The notes under the pieces are model-generated. The model ran no database searches. It was not told the origin of the DNA and saw only the letters and a list, made by a program, of their open reading frames with translations. The position numbers and the translations under genes are program-made. DNA of 64,000 bases from Methanoculleus sediminis (lineage in GTDB: Archaea; Halobacteriota; Methanomicrobia; Methanomicrobiales; Methanoculleaceae), in contig NZ_JXOJ01000005.1 of the NCBI RefSeq assembly GCF_001017125.1, positions 61,667-125,666 on the forward strand, written 5' to 3'. Shown piece after piece: positions 24,084-31,951 of the stretch (the first letter of the stretch is position 1; each line of letters opens with the position of its first letter).

Positions 24084-24743
24084 TTGACCAAATACATCTC
24101 CGTGCAACCGAGACTGAATCACACATGGGAAGACATCGAGGCCCGGCTCGAGTCAAAAGGCTCCCCACCGGGATTGATCGAGGACTTCAAACGATGCATC
24201 GATTTTCACACCTTCGCGGCTCCCGGGCTCCTGGTCGGGGTCTTCATGGTGGACCAGGCCCTGGAACTCCTGAACCCGCCTGAGGGTGAGAAGATCTACG
24301 CCGTCTGCGAGACCACCAAGTGCCTGCCCGACGCCCTGCAGGTGATCGCCCACTGCACGACCGGCAATCACCGCCTCCGGGTGATCCCGATCGGGAAGTT
24401 CGCCATCACCATGAACGGGCCGGCCGACGCCCCGTACGTGAACGGGATCCGGGTCTTCGTCGACGGCGATAAGATCGAGCGGTATCCGACGTTCGCTCTG
24501 TGGTACACGAAAGATCCGCTCTTCGACCCGAGGACCCGGGGCATCGATCTGATCGACGAGATCATCGATGCGGGGCGCGATCTCCTCTCGCACGAGCGGG
24601 TGCGGGTGAAAGTCCCCCAGAAATGGCCGTGGAAGTCTGCGATCTGTTCCATCTGCGGCGAGATGGTTCCCGACAACCTGCTCGTCGACGGTGCCTGCAC
24701 CGACTGCCGATCACAGTCCTACTACGAGAAGGTAGCGTACTGA
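24084..24743 (+). CDS. FmdE-family protein with C-terminal zinc ribbon
   Basis: A 219-residue member of the FmdE family, first seen beside tungsten/molybdenum formylmethanofuran dehydrogenase genes. The FmdE core is at residues 30-110: FHTFAAPGLLVGVF replaces the usual FHGHxCPG, then CLPDALQVIAHCTTGNHRLRV and GKFAITM. The end carries a zinc ribbon (CSICGEMV, ACTDC). Start is probably TTG 24084, or GTG 24102, given the promoter position. Divergence from fdhA and the neighbouring moeA suggest a Mo/W cofactor or formate role, but no reaction is established. Confidence 0.8.
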   Translation: MTKYISVQPRLNHTWEDIEARLESKGSPPGLIEDFKRCIDFHTFAAPGLLVGVFMVDQALELLNPPEGEKIYAVCETTKCLPDALQVIAHCTTGNHRLRVIPIGKFAITMNGPADAPYVNGIRVFVDGDKIERYPTFALWYTKDPLFDPRTRGIDLIDEIIDAGRDLLSHERVRVKVPQKWPWKSAICSICGEMVPDNLLVDGACTDCRSQSYYEKVAY

Positions 24744-24800
24744 AGAGATCCCCTCCCCCACGGGGGAGGCATAAATCCTAATCGACATAGAAGGCACCGC

Positions 24801-25619
24801 ATGGAGCTCTTTCCTATCGGACTCGTGCATTCGGGTATTCGCTCCAGGAGCGATATGCCGGTCCAGGGCGTCGACGCCGAGGTCGAGATCTTTTCCCGGT
24901 ACGCCGGGGGGCTCTCCGGTATCGAGGAGAACTCGCACCTGATCCTCGTCTGCTGGATGCACGAGGCCGGCCGGGACGTCCTCACGGCGGTCGCCCGGAA
25001 GGTCTCGAACGATCTCCCGGAGAAAGGTGTCTTCTCTCTCCGCTCGCCGGTGCGGCCGAACCCCCTCTCCGTCTCGGTGGTCCGGCTCCGCGGCGTGCGG
25101 GATGAGCGGTTCTTGTCGCTCGCGAACGTCGACCTGATCGACGGAACACCGGTGATCGATATCAAGCCCTACCAGGCGGGATGGGACTGCGTCTTCTCCG
25201 CGACCGGCCACGACCGGACGGAGAAGATCCGGAAGATGAGCCCCGGCGAGTACCGGGCCGGCCTCATCCGCGAGGCCGTGAACTACCACGGGGAGCTCTG
25301 CCCCGGCGTTGCGGTCGCGGTGCGGGTCGCGGAGGCGGCGACGCGGATCCTCGAGCGCGACCTGCGCCACCCGCAGATGTCGGTCGCGGCCGGCGCCGAC
25401 CCCTGCATCGCCGACGCACTGATCGGGATCACCGGCGCGAGCCCCGGGAACCGCCGGCTGGGGTGTTCGGGAGGAGACCGGTACGTTCTCTTCTGCCCCG
25501 GAAAAGAGGCGGTCTTTTCCCTCCGGGACGTCCCGGAGAGCGTCGATGCGATCCTTGCGGCCGGCGAGGCGTCGCTCTTCGACTGCGCCGTTCGCTTCCG
25601 GCCGCAGCAGAAACGATGA
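24801..25619 (+). CDS. TrmO-like domain fused to FmdE domain
   Basis: A 272-residue fusion. Residues 1-140 match TrmO/TsaA (UPF0066), the SAM-dependent enzyme that methylates t6A37 in tRNA; GVFSLRSPVRPNPLSVSVVRL and DLIDGTPVIDIKPY are nearly textbook. Residues about 153-250 are FmdE-like: NYHGELCPGV retains the HGxxCPG motif and CIADALIGITGASPGNRRL the second signature. The gene lies between fmdE and moeA. Either the protein is a tRNA methyltransferase with an added regulatory or metal domain, or the TrmO fold has been recruited for molybdenum/tungsten metabolism; the context favours the second but does not prove it. Confidence 0.85.
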   Translation: MELFPIGLVHSGIRSRSDMPVQGVDAEVEIFSRYAGGLSGIEENSHLILVCWMHEAGRDVLTAVARKVSNDLPEKGVFSLRSPVRPNPLSVSVVRLRGVRDERFLSLANVDLIDGTPVIDIKPYQAGWDCVFSATGHDRTEKIRKMSPGEYRAGLIREAVNYHGELCPGVAVAVRVAEAATRILERDLRHPQMSVAAGADPCIADALIGITGASPGNRRLGCSGGDRYVLFCPGKEAVFSLRDVPESVDAILAAGEASLFDCAVRFRPQQKR

Positions 25620-25635
25620 TCCAGGAGTCACGAAT

Positions 25636-27435
25636 ATGCCACGCAGGTACCTGAACCTTACCCCGCTCTCCGAGGCGCTCGCGATCATGCGGCGGGAGTT
25701 CCCTTCGCCGGGCCGCGCCGAGAGCGTGCCGCTCCGCGAGGCTGTCGGCAGGGTGACGGCCGAGCCCCTGTATGCGGGGTATTCCGTTCCCATTGCCGAT
25801 ATCGCGAAGTTCGACGGCTATGCGGTGAAGAGCGGCGAGACCCGTGGAGCACAGGACCAGCGGCCGCTGCCTCTCGCCGGGTATGCCCGCGTCAACACCG
25901 GCGAGGTGATTCCCCCGTCGTTCGACGCCGTCGTCATGATCGAGGATACCTGGGACGAGGGCGGCATACCCCGGATCCGCAAATCGGCCGCGTTCGGGCA
26001 GCACGTCCGCCGGGCCGGCGAGGATGTCAGGGCGGGGGAACTCGTCCTCCCGAAGGGCCACCGGATCAGGCCGTTCGATATCGGTGCGCTCGCGACCTAC
26101 GGGATAGGTCAGGTCCGGGTGCGGTCGGTCCGGGTCGGCATCGTCCCGACGGGGAGCGACCTGGTACCGCTCGGCACGGCGCCCGGGCCAGGCCAGACGA
26201 TCGAGACGAACACCCTGATGGCGGAGGCGTACCTCACCGGGATCGGGGCAACCTGCCGCCGTTACGGGATCGTCCCCGACGAACCCGATCTGATCCGGGA
26301 GGCGGTGGGGACGGCGGTCGCCGAGAACGATCTCGTCATCCTCTCGGCGGGTTCGTCGGCCGGCACCCGCGACTTCTCCCGGGACGTCGTCGAGGAACTC
26401 GGGGAGATCGTCTTTCACGGCATCGCGGTCAGGCCGGGGAAGCCGGTGCTGCTCGCGAACATCGGCGGCAGGCCGGTTCTCGGGATGCCGGGGTATCCCG
26501 TCGCCGCCCAGACCATTCTCCGCGAGGTTGCCGGGGACCTCCTCTCGTGGTGGGGGCTCTCGCCGCTCCCGTGCGGGGAGCTGGACGTCCGGCTGGCGCG
26601 GAGGCTGGCATCCGATCTCGGGTTCGATGAGTTCGTCCCGGTCTCGATCGGACGGGTCGACGGCACCTGCTGGGCGACACCCCATCCCCGGGGCGGCGGC
26701 ATCCAGATGGCGGTCGTCCGGGCGAACGGCTACCTCCACATCCCCGCCGCCCGCGAAGGGATCGAGGCGGGGGAGGAGGTGCGTGTCCGGCTCACCGTCC
26801 CGCCCGCCTCCATCTCCCGGACGCTCGTCTGCGTCGGGAGGCGGGATCCCGTCCTCGGCGAACTCGGAAACCGTCTTGCGGAGACCGGCTACCAGTTCCA
26901 CTGCTGCAACGCTTCGACGGTCGGAGCGGTGCTCGCCCTGCGGGCGAACACCTGCCACGCGGCAACGGTTGCTCTTCCTGATATTGCATCGGCATGGAGC
27001 GATCAGGTGCTCCGGTACCTGCCGGACGTCGACCTCTTCCGGGTGCCGGTTGCCCGGACGGAGGTGGGGGTCGCGTCGGCCGATCCTCCCGATGCCGGGA
27101 GCCTTGCGTCGCTCCGGGTTGCCAACCGGCCGAAGAGCGCGGCGGCGCAGTTCCTCCTCGACTCGTGGCTCGACCGGGAAGGGATCGATGCCTCCCCGTC
27201 GGGCGTTCCCGCGGACGTCCGGGTCTGTTCGGCCCTTGAAGCGCGGGAGGCGGGGCTCCGGTTCACTCCGATCGGCCATGAGTCGTGCGATCTGGTGGTA
27301 CGAGAAGAGGCTGCCGCGGACGAGGGCGTCGCCGCCCTCATCGGGGCCGTACGCTCGCCGGAGTTCCGCGCGTACCTCCGGGCGATCGGGAGAGACCCGG
27401 GGGACGAAGATGCGTCCGGCGTCTTTTCGGCCTGA
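25636..27435 (+). CDS. moeA: Molybdopterin molybdenumtransferase MoeA fused to periplasmic-binding-like domain
   Basis: MoeA inserts molybdate (or tungstate) into adenylylated molybdopterin. The 599-residue protein has MoeA domains I-IV in about 1-390: FDGYAVKSGETRG, GVIP-like VNTGEVIPPSFDAVVMIED, and the MPT-binding SAGSSAGTRDFSRDVV. From about 395 onward it carries a type-2 periplasmic-binding-like domain, as in other archaeal MoeA-PBP fusions, which may sense molybdate or tungstate. Start ATG 25636 has a GGAG site, 16 nt after the TrmO-FmdE stop; a longer reading from 25546 would overlap that gene. Probably one operon. Confidence 0.93.
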   Translation: MPRRYLNLTPLSEALAIMRREFPSPGRAESVPLREAVGRVTAEPLYAGYSVPIADIAKFDGYAVKSGETRGAQDQRPLPLAGYARVNTGEVIPPSFDAVVMIEDTWDEGGIPRIRKSAAFGQHVRRAGEDVRAGELVLPKGHRIRPFDIGALATYGIGQVRVRSVRVGIVPTGSDLVPLGTAPGPGQTIETNTLMAEAYLTGIGATCRRYGIVPDEPDLIREAVGTAVAENDLVILSAGSSAGTRDFSRDVVEELGEIVFHGIAVRPGKPVLLANIGGRPVLGMPGYPVAAQTILREVAGDLLSWWGLSPLPCGELDVRLARRLASDLGFDEFVPVSIGRVDGTCWATPHPRGGGIQMAVVRANGYLHIPAAREGIEAGEEVRVRLTVPPASISRTLVCVGRRDPVLGELGNRLAETGYQFHCCNASTVGAVLALRANTCHAATVALPDIASAWSDQVLRYLPDVDLFRVPVARTEVGVASADPPDAGSLASLRVANRPKSAAAQFLLDSWLDREGIDASPSGVPADVRVCSALEAREAGLRFTPIGHESCDLVVREEAAADEGVAALIGAVRSPEFRAYLRAIGRDPGDEDASGVFSA

Positions 27436-27465
27436 ACCGCCGCACCTGCTCGAAACGCATATCTC

Positions 27466-27471
27466 TTTTTT
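27466..27471 (+). terminator. T-run terminator after moeA
   Basis: Six consecutive T (in ATCTCTTTTTT) about 30 nt after the moeA stop codon, a typical archaeal oligo-T termination signal, just before the next gene. Confidence 0.4.
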
Positions 27472-27487
27472 GGCATGACCACTCCTC

Positions 27488-27904
27488 ATGCGAGTCAGCG
27501 AGCAGACACGGGAGCAGATCATGGCGGTGCTCCGGCGGACGACGGAGGCAACGAGGAAAAAAGATCTCGACAGCATCATGGCGCTCACCGATCCCGATTT
27601 CCGGGGTATTTTCACCGCCGCCGACGGGAAGGTGATCGGGAGGAATGCCTGCCGCCGGCGTCTCGAGCGTGGCTTTGCGCAGGTAGAAACCATCGCGCTC
27701 GATCTCTCCGACGTCCGTATCGCCGCCGAGGGGACGGTCGCCTGGGTGATGGCCGATATGACCTGCCACTTTGTCGTCGACGGTATCCCGCAGACCCTGG
27801 ACGGGCGGATGACGGCGGTGCTCCGGGGAACCGGCCATGCGTGGATCTTCGCCCAGGTGCACTGCTCGATTTCGGCAGAAGGCCGGTCGTATCCAACGGA
27901 CTGA
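27488..27904 (+). CDS. SnoaL-like (NTF2-fold) protein
   Basis: A 138-residue protein with the cone-shaped NTF2/SnoaL fold. An N-terminal helix pair (REQIMAVLRRTTEATRKKDLDSIMALTDPDF) is followed by beta strands ending DGRMTAVLRGTGHAWIFAQVHCS, as in the SnoaL_3/DUF4440 group of ketosteroid-isomerase-like proteins. No specific substrate can be assigned. Confidence 0.8.
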   Translation: MRVSEQTREQIMAVLRRTTEATRKKDLDSIMALTDPDFRGIFTAADGKVIGRNACRRRLERGFAQVETIALDLSDVRIAAEGTVAWVMADMTCHFVVDGIPQTLDGRMTAVLRGTGHAWIFAQVHCSISAEGRSYPTD

Positions 27905-27911
27905 TTCTTTT

Positions 27912-27943
27912 GAGCCCGCAAAAAAGGGTTTCCCGCCGGGCTC
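27912..27943. terminator. Stem-loop between convergent genes
   Basis: GAGCCCG (27912-27918) pairs with CGGGCTC (27937-27943) around an 18 nt loop that includes an A-run. It sits exactly between the SnoaL stop and the META gene stop, so a bidirectional terminator is plausible. Confidence 0.4.
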
Positions 27944-27946
27944 TTC

Positions 27947-28798
27947 TCAGCCTTGCGTCGTATAAAAGAGAATCGCCCTGCCGTTGCCGTCGATGACCGC
28001 AAGGTTGTCCCCGACGATCCGGTAGCCCGCCGACGACCGGAGGAGGTCGAGGTAGGCGCGCTCCTGCTCCATGACGCCGGCGGGCTCGGCGCAGGAGGCT
28101 TTCGTCGCGATGATCCGCTCCACACCAATCCCCGTCTCATTGACCCGGTAGGGAGCCGAGTAGGCGTTGCACCCGGCCGACCCCGAGAGCGTGCCGTCGT
28201 CGTCGAAGACCAGAGTGATATCGGTGCCGGGCACCGGCGATGCGACGGTGCTGCCGCTGCCGTTGGTGTAGCGGGTGAGGTGCCATTCGGTCGCAAGCAG
28301 CGGCACGCTCTCGGGCTGCTCTGCCCGCGCGAACGTGAGCATCTCCCGTCCGGATGGCCCGGAGATCGTCAGCCGGTCGTCCTCGACCCGGTAGGAAGCG
28401 GCCGCCACGAGGAGCTTCCGGTAACGGTTCTCCTGCTGCACGAGTTCCTGCTCATCCACAGGGTAGGCCGCGGTGGCGACGACCGGTTCCACCGCGATGG
28501 TGGAGCCGTTGATCCGGTAAGAGGCGGAGTAGAGGTTGCACCCGGCCGACCCCGTGAGCGTCCCGCTCTCGCCGAAGACGATGAGCGGTGCCGTCCCGTG
28601 CAGGGGCGCGACGACGGAACCGTTGTCGGCGCGGAACGCGACCAGGTTCCATGCCGTCCCGCTGAGCGGTTCGGTGACCCGTCCCGTCCCGTCGGGAGGC
28701 GTGTCCGGACCCCCGGTCCAGGCGACCGAGACGATGCACGCTGCCACGATGATCAGGAATGCCGTCTTCGCGAGTATGTTCTGTCCCTCTCTTCCCAT
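27947..28798 (-). CDS. Exported protein with two META (HslJ-like) domains
   Basis: A 283-residue protein: N-terminal hydrophobic export segment, then two META domains (about 42-155 and 165-280), each with the pattern LxGTxWxL..GSAGCNxYSAxY..EQExxYLxLL. META domains occur in the heat-inducible outer-membrane protein HslJ of bacteria. Compared with the neighbouring four-domain paralogue, the lipobox cysteine is lost: VVAGCTGG there, SVAWTGG here (codon TGG). It is therefore secreted or held by an uncleaved signal helix, not lipidated. Confidence 0.82.
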   Translation of the reverse strand: MGREGQNILAKTAFLIIVAACIVSVAWTGGPDTPPDGTGRVTEPLSGTAWNLVAFRADNGSVVAPLHGTAPLIVFGESGTLTGSAGCNLYSASYRINGSTIAVEPVVATAAYPVDEQELVQQENRYRKLLVAAASYRVEDDRLTISGPSGREMLTFARAEQPESVPLLATEWHLTRYTNGSGSTVASPVPGTDITLVFDDDGTLSGSAGCNAYSAPYRVNETGIGVERIIATKASCAEPAGVMEQERAYLDLLRSSAGYRIVGDNLAVIDGNGRAILFYTTQG

Positions 28799-29014
28799 CT
28801 CTCTCGTGTAGGGGTTGGAGGTGGGAGAAGAAATAGTAACTCATTTCCATCGAGATTTCCTCTCTTCTCCTCTTCTCCGGAGCCGGATGGATCGTGCGCC
28901 GATCCGGGGTTTCCGGTCGGAAAGCGCCCCTAAGAGAGATGGCCGCACCGCGGGGGCAAAAGGGCAAAATCGGGCAGGGGCCGATCGGCCCCTGTGCCGG
29001 AAGCGGGGGACGGA

Positions 29015-30592
29015 TCAGGGCCGGCCCGCGCTGTAAGAGAGCAGGGCCTTTCCTGCATCATCGAGGAGATCGAGCCGATTCCCGTCGATATGATAGCCTG
29101 CAACCGAGGTGAGGAGGTTGAGGTAGCGGTTCTCCTGCTCCATGACGCCTTCCGGCTTGTTGCAGTTCATCTTCGTGCTGATGGGCGGTTCGATGGTGAG
29201 GTTCGTGCCGTCGAGCCGGTAGCCGGCCCCGTAGGAGTTGCATCCGGCGCTGCCGGTGACGTTCCCGTCGGGGTCGAAGACCGCTGTGATCGTGGTTCCG
29301 ACGATCACCGAGGAGACCGTCTCCCCGCCGGGGCTGCTGAAGGACTCAAGCGTCCACTCTGTCCCGGTGAGCGGTGCCGGCGTGACCTCCGGTGCCTGCA
29401 CGAAGAAGAGGAGATCGGTGCCTGCCGCGTCCGTGAGGATCAGGCGGTCGCCTTCCGTCCGGTAGGAGGAGACGTTCGCGAGGTGGCCCATGAACGCCGC
29501 TTCCTGGTCCATGACCCCCGGCGTCTCGCAGTACATCAGGGTGCTGTAGAGCGAGGAGACCGAGAGAGACGTGCCGTCGAGCCGGTAGTCGCCGCCGTAG
29601 TGGTTGCATCCGGCGTTCCCGGCGACCTTGCCGTCGGCCGCGAACTTCGCGGAGATGGTCGTGCCGGCAATCACCGAGGAAACTGCGTCTCCACCGGTGC
29701 TGTGTGCCTCAAGCACCCAGTCCGTCCCGACGAACGGGAGGTCGGGCGTCCGGACGACCTCTTCAAAGACCAGGATGTCGGCACCTTCGCCGTCCATGAG
29801 GGTCAGCAGGCCGCCCTCCATCCGGTAGGAAGCGACCTCGGTGAGAAGCGCGAGGTAGCGGTCCTCCTGGTCCATGATGCCGGGCGGTTCGCTGCAGTAC
29901 ATCTCGGTCCTGACGGCGGAGCCGATGGTGAGCGCTGCGCCGTCCACGGTGTAGTCCGCGCTGTAGTGGTTGCACCCGGCCGATCCGCCGAGGCTGCCCT
30001 CTGCGCTGAAGGTCGCCGTCACGGCCGTGCCGTCAAGGACCGGTGTCAGGGTGCCGTTCTCCCCGGCGAGGCTCGCGAGCGTCCACCAGGTGTTTCCCGC
30101 GAGTCCCGGGGACACGTCCCCCTTCACGAAGAAGAGGACGTCGATGCCTTCCGCGTCGGTGATGACGAGCCGGTCGTTCTCAACCCGGCAGCCCGCCGCC
30201 GAGCCGAGGAGATCGATGAACCGCGCCTCCTGCTCCATGATGCCTTCGGGCTCCGTGCAGAGTTTCAGTGTCTGGGCAATCGAGGAGATCGAGAGAGTCG
30301 TTCCGTCAAGCCGGTAGTCGCCGCCGTAGCCGTTGCATCCGGCCGAGCCGGTGACCTTGCCGTCGTCGTCGAACCGGGCGGTGACCTCCGTTCCCGGCAG
30401 AACCTCGACGAGCGTGCCGTTCTCGTCGAGGTACGAATCGAGCGTCCAGGACGTTCCGGTAAGTCCGACGGCCGTTCCCGGCGTCGACATGCCTCCCGTA
30501 CATCCCGCGACGACGATGCACGCCACGACGATAACAAGCAGCGATGCCGTCGTGAGGATGAAGTTCCTGTTCCTTCTTCTGTTCGGTGCCAT
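29015..30592 (-). CDS. Lipoprotein with four tandem META (HslJ-like) domains
   Basis: A 525-residue predicted surface lipoprotein. The signal ends in VVAGC, a good lipobox, so Cys at about residue 31 would be lipidated. Four META domains follow (roughly 42-155, 160-275, 280-395, 400-520), each beginning with a GTxW motif and containing GSAGCNxYxxxY. Each domain also has a second conserved Cys (as in MYCETPGVMDQE). It is a paralogue of the adjacent two-domain gene; serial domain duplication is evident. Start ATG 30592 sits about 25 nt after a CATTTATC TATA-like box (minus strand). Confidence 0.85.
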   Translation of the reverse strand: MAPNRRRNRNFILTTASLLVIVVACIVVAGCTGGMSTPGTAVGLTGTSWTLDSYLDENGTLVEVLPGTEVTARFDDDGKVTGSAGCNGYGGDYRLDGTTLSISSIAQTLKLCTEPEGIMEQEARFIDLLGSAAGCRVENDRLVITDAEGIDVLFFVKGDVSPGLAGNTWWTLASLAGENGTLTPVLDGTAVTATFSAEGSLGGSAGCNHYSADYTVDGAALTIGSAVRTEMYCSEPPGIMDQEDRYLALLTEVASYRMEGGLLTLMDGEGADILVFEEVVRTPDLPFVGTDWVLEAHSTGGDAVSSVIAGTTISAKFAADGKVAGNAGCNHYGGDYRLDGTSLSVSSLYSTLMYCETPGVMDQEAAFMGHLANVSSYRTEGDRLILTDAAGTDLLFFVQAPEVTPAPLTGTEWTLESFSSPGGETVSSVIVGTTITAVFDPDGNVTGSAGCNSYGAGYRLDGTNLTIEPPISTKMNCNKPEGVMEQENRYLNLLTSVAGYHIDGNRLDLLDDAGKALLSYSAGRP

Positions 30593-30799
30593 ACAACTGC
30601 ATATGGGCGGGAATGAGTGATAAATGAATGGTAAGCTACGAAAAAAATCGAACTTATGCATGGTCGGTTTGCCGAATCCGGCGATTATACGGTTTATATG
30701 GATCCTGTTATTTTATGCCGCCGGAAGGTGAAGGACGGGCTGTCCCTCCGTATCTGGGCGTTCCGGCACCGCTCGCCGGCCGCCTCCCTGTGCATGCAG

Positions 30800-30810
30800 G
30801 GGTTTTATCC
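30800..30810 (+). promoter_or_regulatory. TATA box of the phosphoglycerate mutase gene
   Basis: GGTTTTATCCC is centred about 30 nt before ATG 30837. The rest of the 30593-30836 intergenic stretch has further AT-rich boxes (GGTTTATATGG near 30690) but no gene. Confidence 0.4.
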
Positions 30811-30836
30811 CGCCGGGAGTACATACCGGTGCGGGA

Positions 30837-31592
30837 ATGAGTGTGACGGCAACGTTGATCCTGCTACGGCACGGCGAGAGCACCTGGAACAGGGAGAACC
30901 GGTTCACGGGCTGGACCGATGTGGATCTCTCGCCGCAGGGTATAAAAGAGGCGCACCGGGCGGCGGAACTTCTTGGGAACGGCGGATACACGTTCAGCGT
31001 CGCCTACACCTCCGTCCTGAAGCGGGCGATCCGGACGCTCTGGATCGTGATGGACGACCTCGATCTCATGTATGTTCCCGTGCACCGGTCATGGCGGCTG
31101 AACGAGAAGAGTTACGGCGCCCTGCAGGGCCTGAACAAGCAGGAGACCGCGGATAAGTACGGCGCGGATCAGGTGCACCTCTGGCGCCGGGCATACGACG
31201 TGCGGCCGCCGCCGCTCGCGCGGGACGATCCGAGGCACCCGCGGTTCGATCCCCGCTACGCGGATCTCGACCCGGAGACCCTCCCTGCGACCGAGTCCCT
31301 GCACGACACGCTCGAGCGCGTGCTCCCCTACTGGGAGAGCCATATCGCCGGGGATCTTGCGGCAGGCAAATCTGTCCTGGTCTCCGCTCACGGCAACAGC
31401 CTCCGCGCCCTGGTCAAGCATCTGGACGATGTTCCGGACGACGAGATCGCGGGCCTGAACATCCCCACCGGCTATCCCCTGGTCTATGAACTGGACGGGG
31501 ACCTGAAGGCGGTCAGGCATTACTATCTCGGCGACCCGGAGGAGGTCGCGGCGGCCGCCCGGGGCGTGGCCCGGCAGGCGGGAGCGCGATAG
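30837..31592 (+). CDS. gpmA: 2,3-bisphosphoglycerate-dependent phosphoglycerate mutase
   Basis: Interconverts 3- and 2-phosphoglycerate in glycolysis/gluconeogenesis. The 251-residue protein has the histidine-phosphatase signature [10 protein letters not shown] with the phospho-acceptor His, [11 protein letters not shown] with the catalytic Glu, and [10 protein letters not shown] with the second His. This cofactor-dependent type is bacterial; most archaea use the unrelated cofactor-independent enzyme, so transfer from bacteria is likely. The 4-alpha-glucanotransferase gene nearby supports a glycogen-linked carbon-store role. Confidence 0.93.
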   Translation: MSVTATLILLRHGESTWNRENRFTGWTDVDLSPQGIKEAHRAAELLGNGGYTFSVAYTSVLKRAIRTLWIVMDDLDLMYVPVHRSWRLNEKSYGALQGLNKQETADKYGADQVHLWRRAYDVRPPPLARDDPRHPRFDPRYADLDPETLPATESLHDTLERVLPYWESHIAGDLAAGKSVLVSAHGNSLRALVKHLDDVPDDEIAGLNIPTGYPLVYELDGDLKAVRHYYLGDPEEVAAAARGVARQAGAR

Positions 31593-31643
31593 CCGGGGAT
31601 GTCCTCCCGGCCTTTTATCGACAATTCTTCCTGTTTTACCTCC

Positions 31644-31723
31644 TGTAACACAATTGTAACGCCAATCCTGCCGGTGTTACAGATCTGTAACATCTTTTGC
31701 CCGCCTGTAACAAAACTGTAACA
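31644..31723. promoter_or_regulatory. Array of six TGTAACA half-sites (operator or iteron-like)
   Basis: Half-sites begin at 31644, 31655, 31675, 31686, 31706 and 31717. They form three pairs, each with 11 bp between half-site starts, and the pairs are exactly 31 bp apart. Pairs 1 and 3 are direct repeats; pair 2 (31675-31692) is the perfect 18-bp palindrome TGTTACAGATCTGTAACA. The array ends about 30 nt before ATG 31754, overlapping the expected promoter, so binding should affect expression of the small gene. Confidence 0.85.
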
Positions 31724-31753
31724 ATTAAGTCCCCGCCCGGAAAACACCATTCT

Positions 31754-31951
31754 ATGTCCAGGGTCGTCCGGGTTGACGAGGAGGCGCTGGAGGTCGCCCT
31801 GCAGTACGGGAAGAACCTCTCCCTCGGGATCATGAAGATGGAAGAGATGCTCAAAAAGCAGGAGAAGGCCAGGCGCGATTATACCAATATCGAGGAGATG
31901 GTCCGCCGGGCGGTCAGGGAAGAACTCGAGATGCTGACGGCAAGATACTGA
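31754..31951 (+). CDS. Small putative DNA-binding protein (ribbon-helix-helix-like)
   Basis: A 65-residue protein, MSRVVRVDEEALEVALQ at the start, followed by an amphipathic helix-turn-helix (NLSLGIMKMEEMLKK) and a long charged C-terminal helix. A short basic beta strand plus two helices is the layout of ribbon-helix-helix repressors, though no exact family match is claimed. ATG 31754 follows the regular TGTAACA array, as expected for an autoregulated repressor or a partition-type protein. It converges on the glucanotransferase gene with no gap. Confidence 0.6.
   Translation: MSRVVRVDEEALEVALQYGKNLSLGIMKMEEMLKKQEKARRDYTNIEEMVRRAVREELEMLTARY

Noticed and set aside
25429..28296. 955-codon open frame opposite moeA and neighbours
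   Set aside because: Crosses several real genes on the other strand and has no recognisable domain; a composition artefact.
31644..31723. CRISPR-like repeat array
   Set aside because: The repeat unit is only 7 bp with 11- and 31-bp phasing; no 20-40 nt repeats or unique spacers, and no cas genes are in the window.
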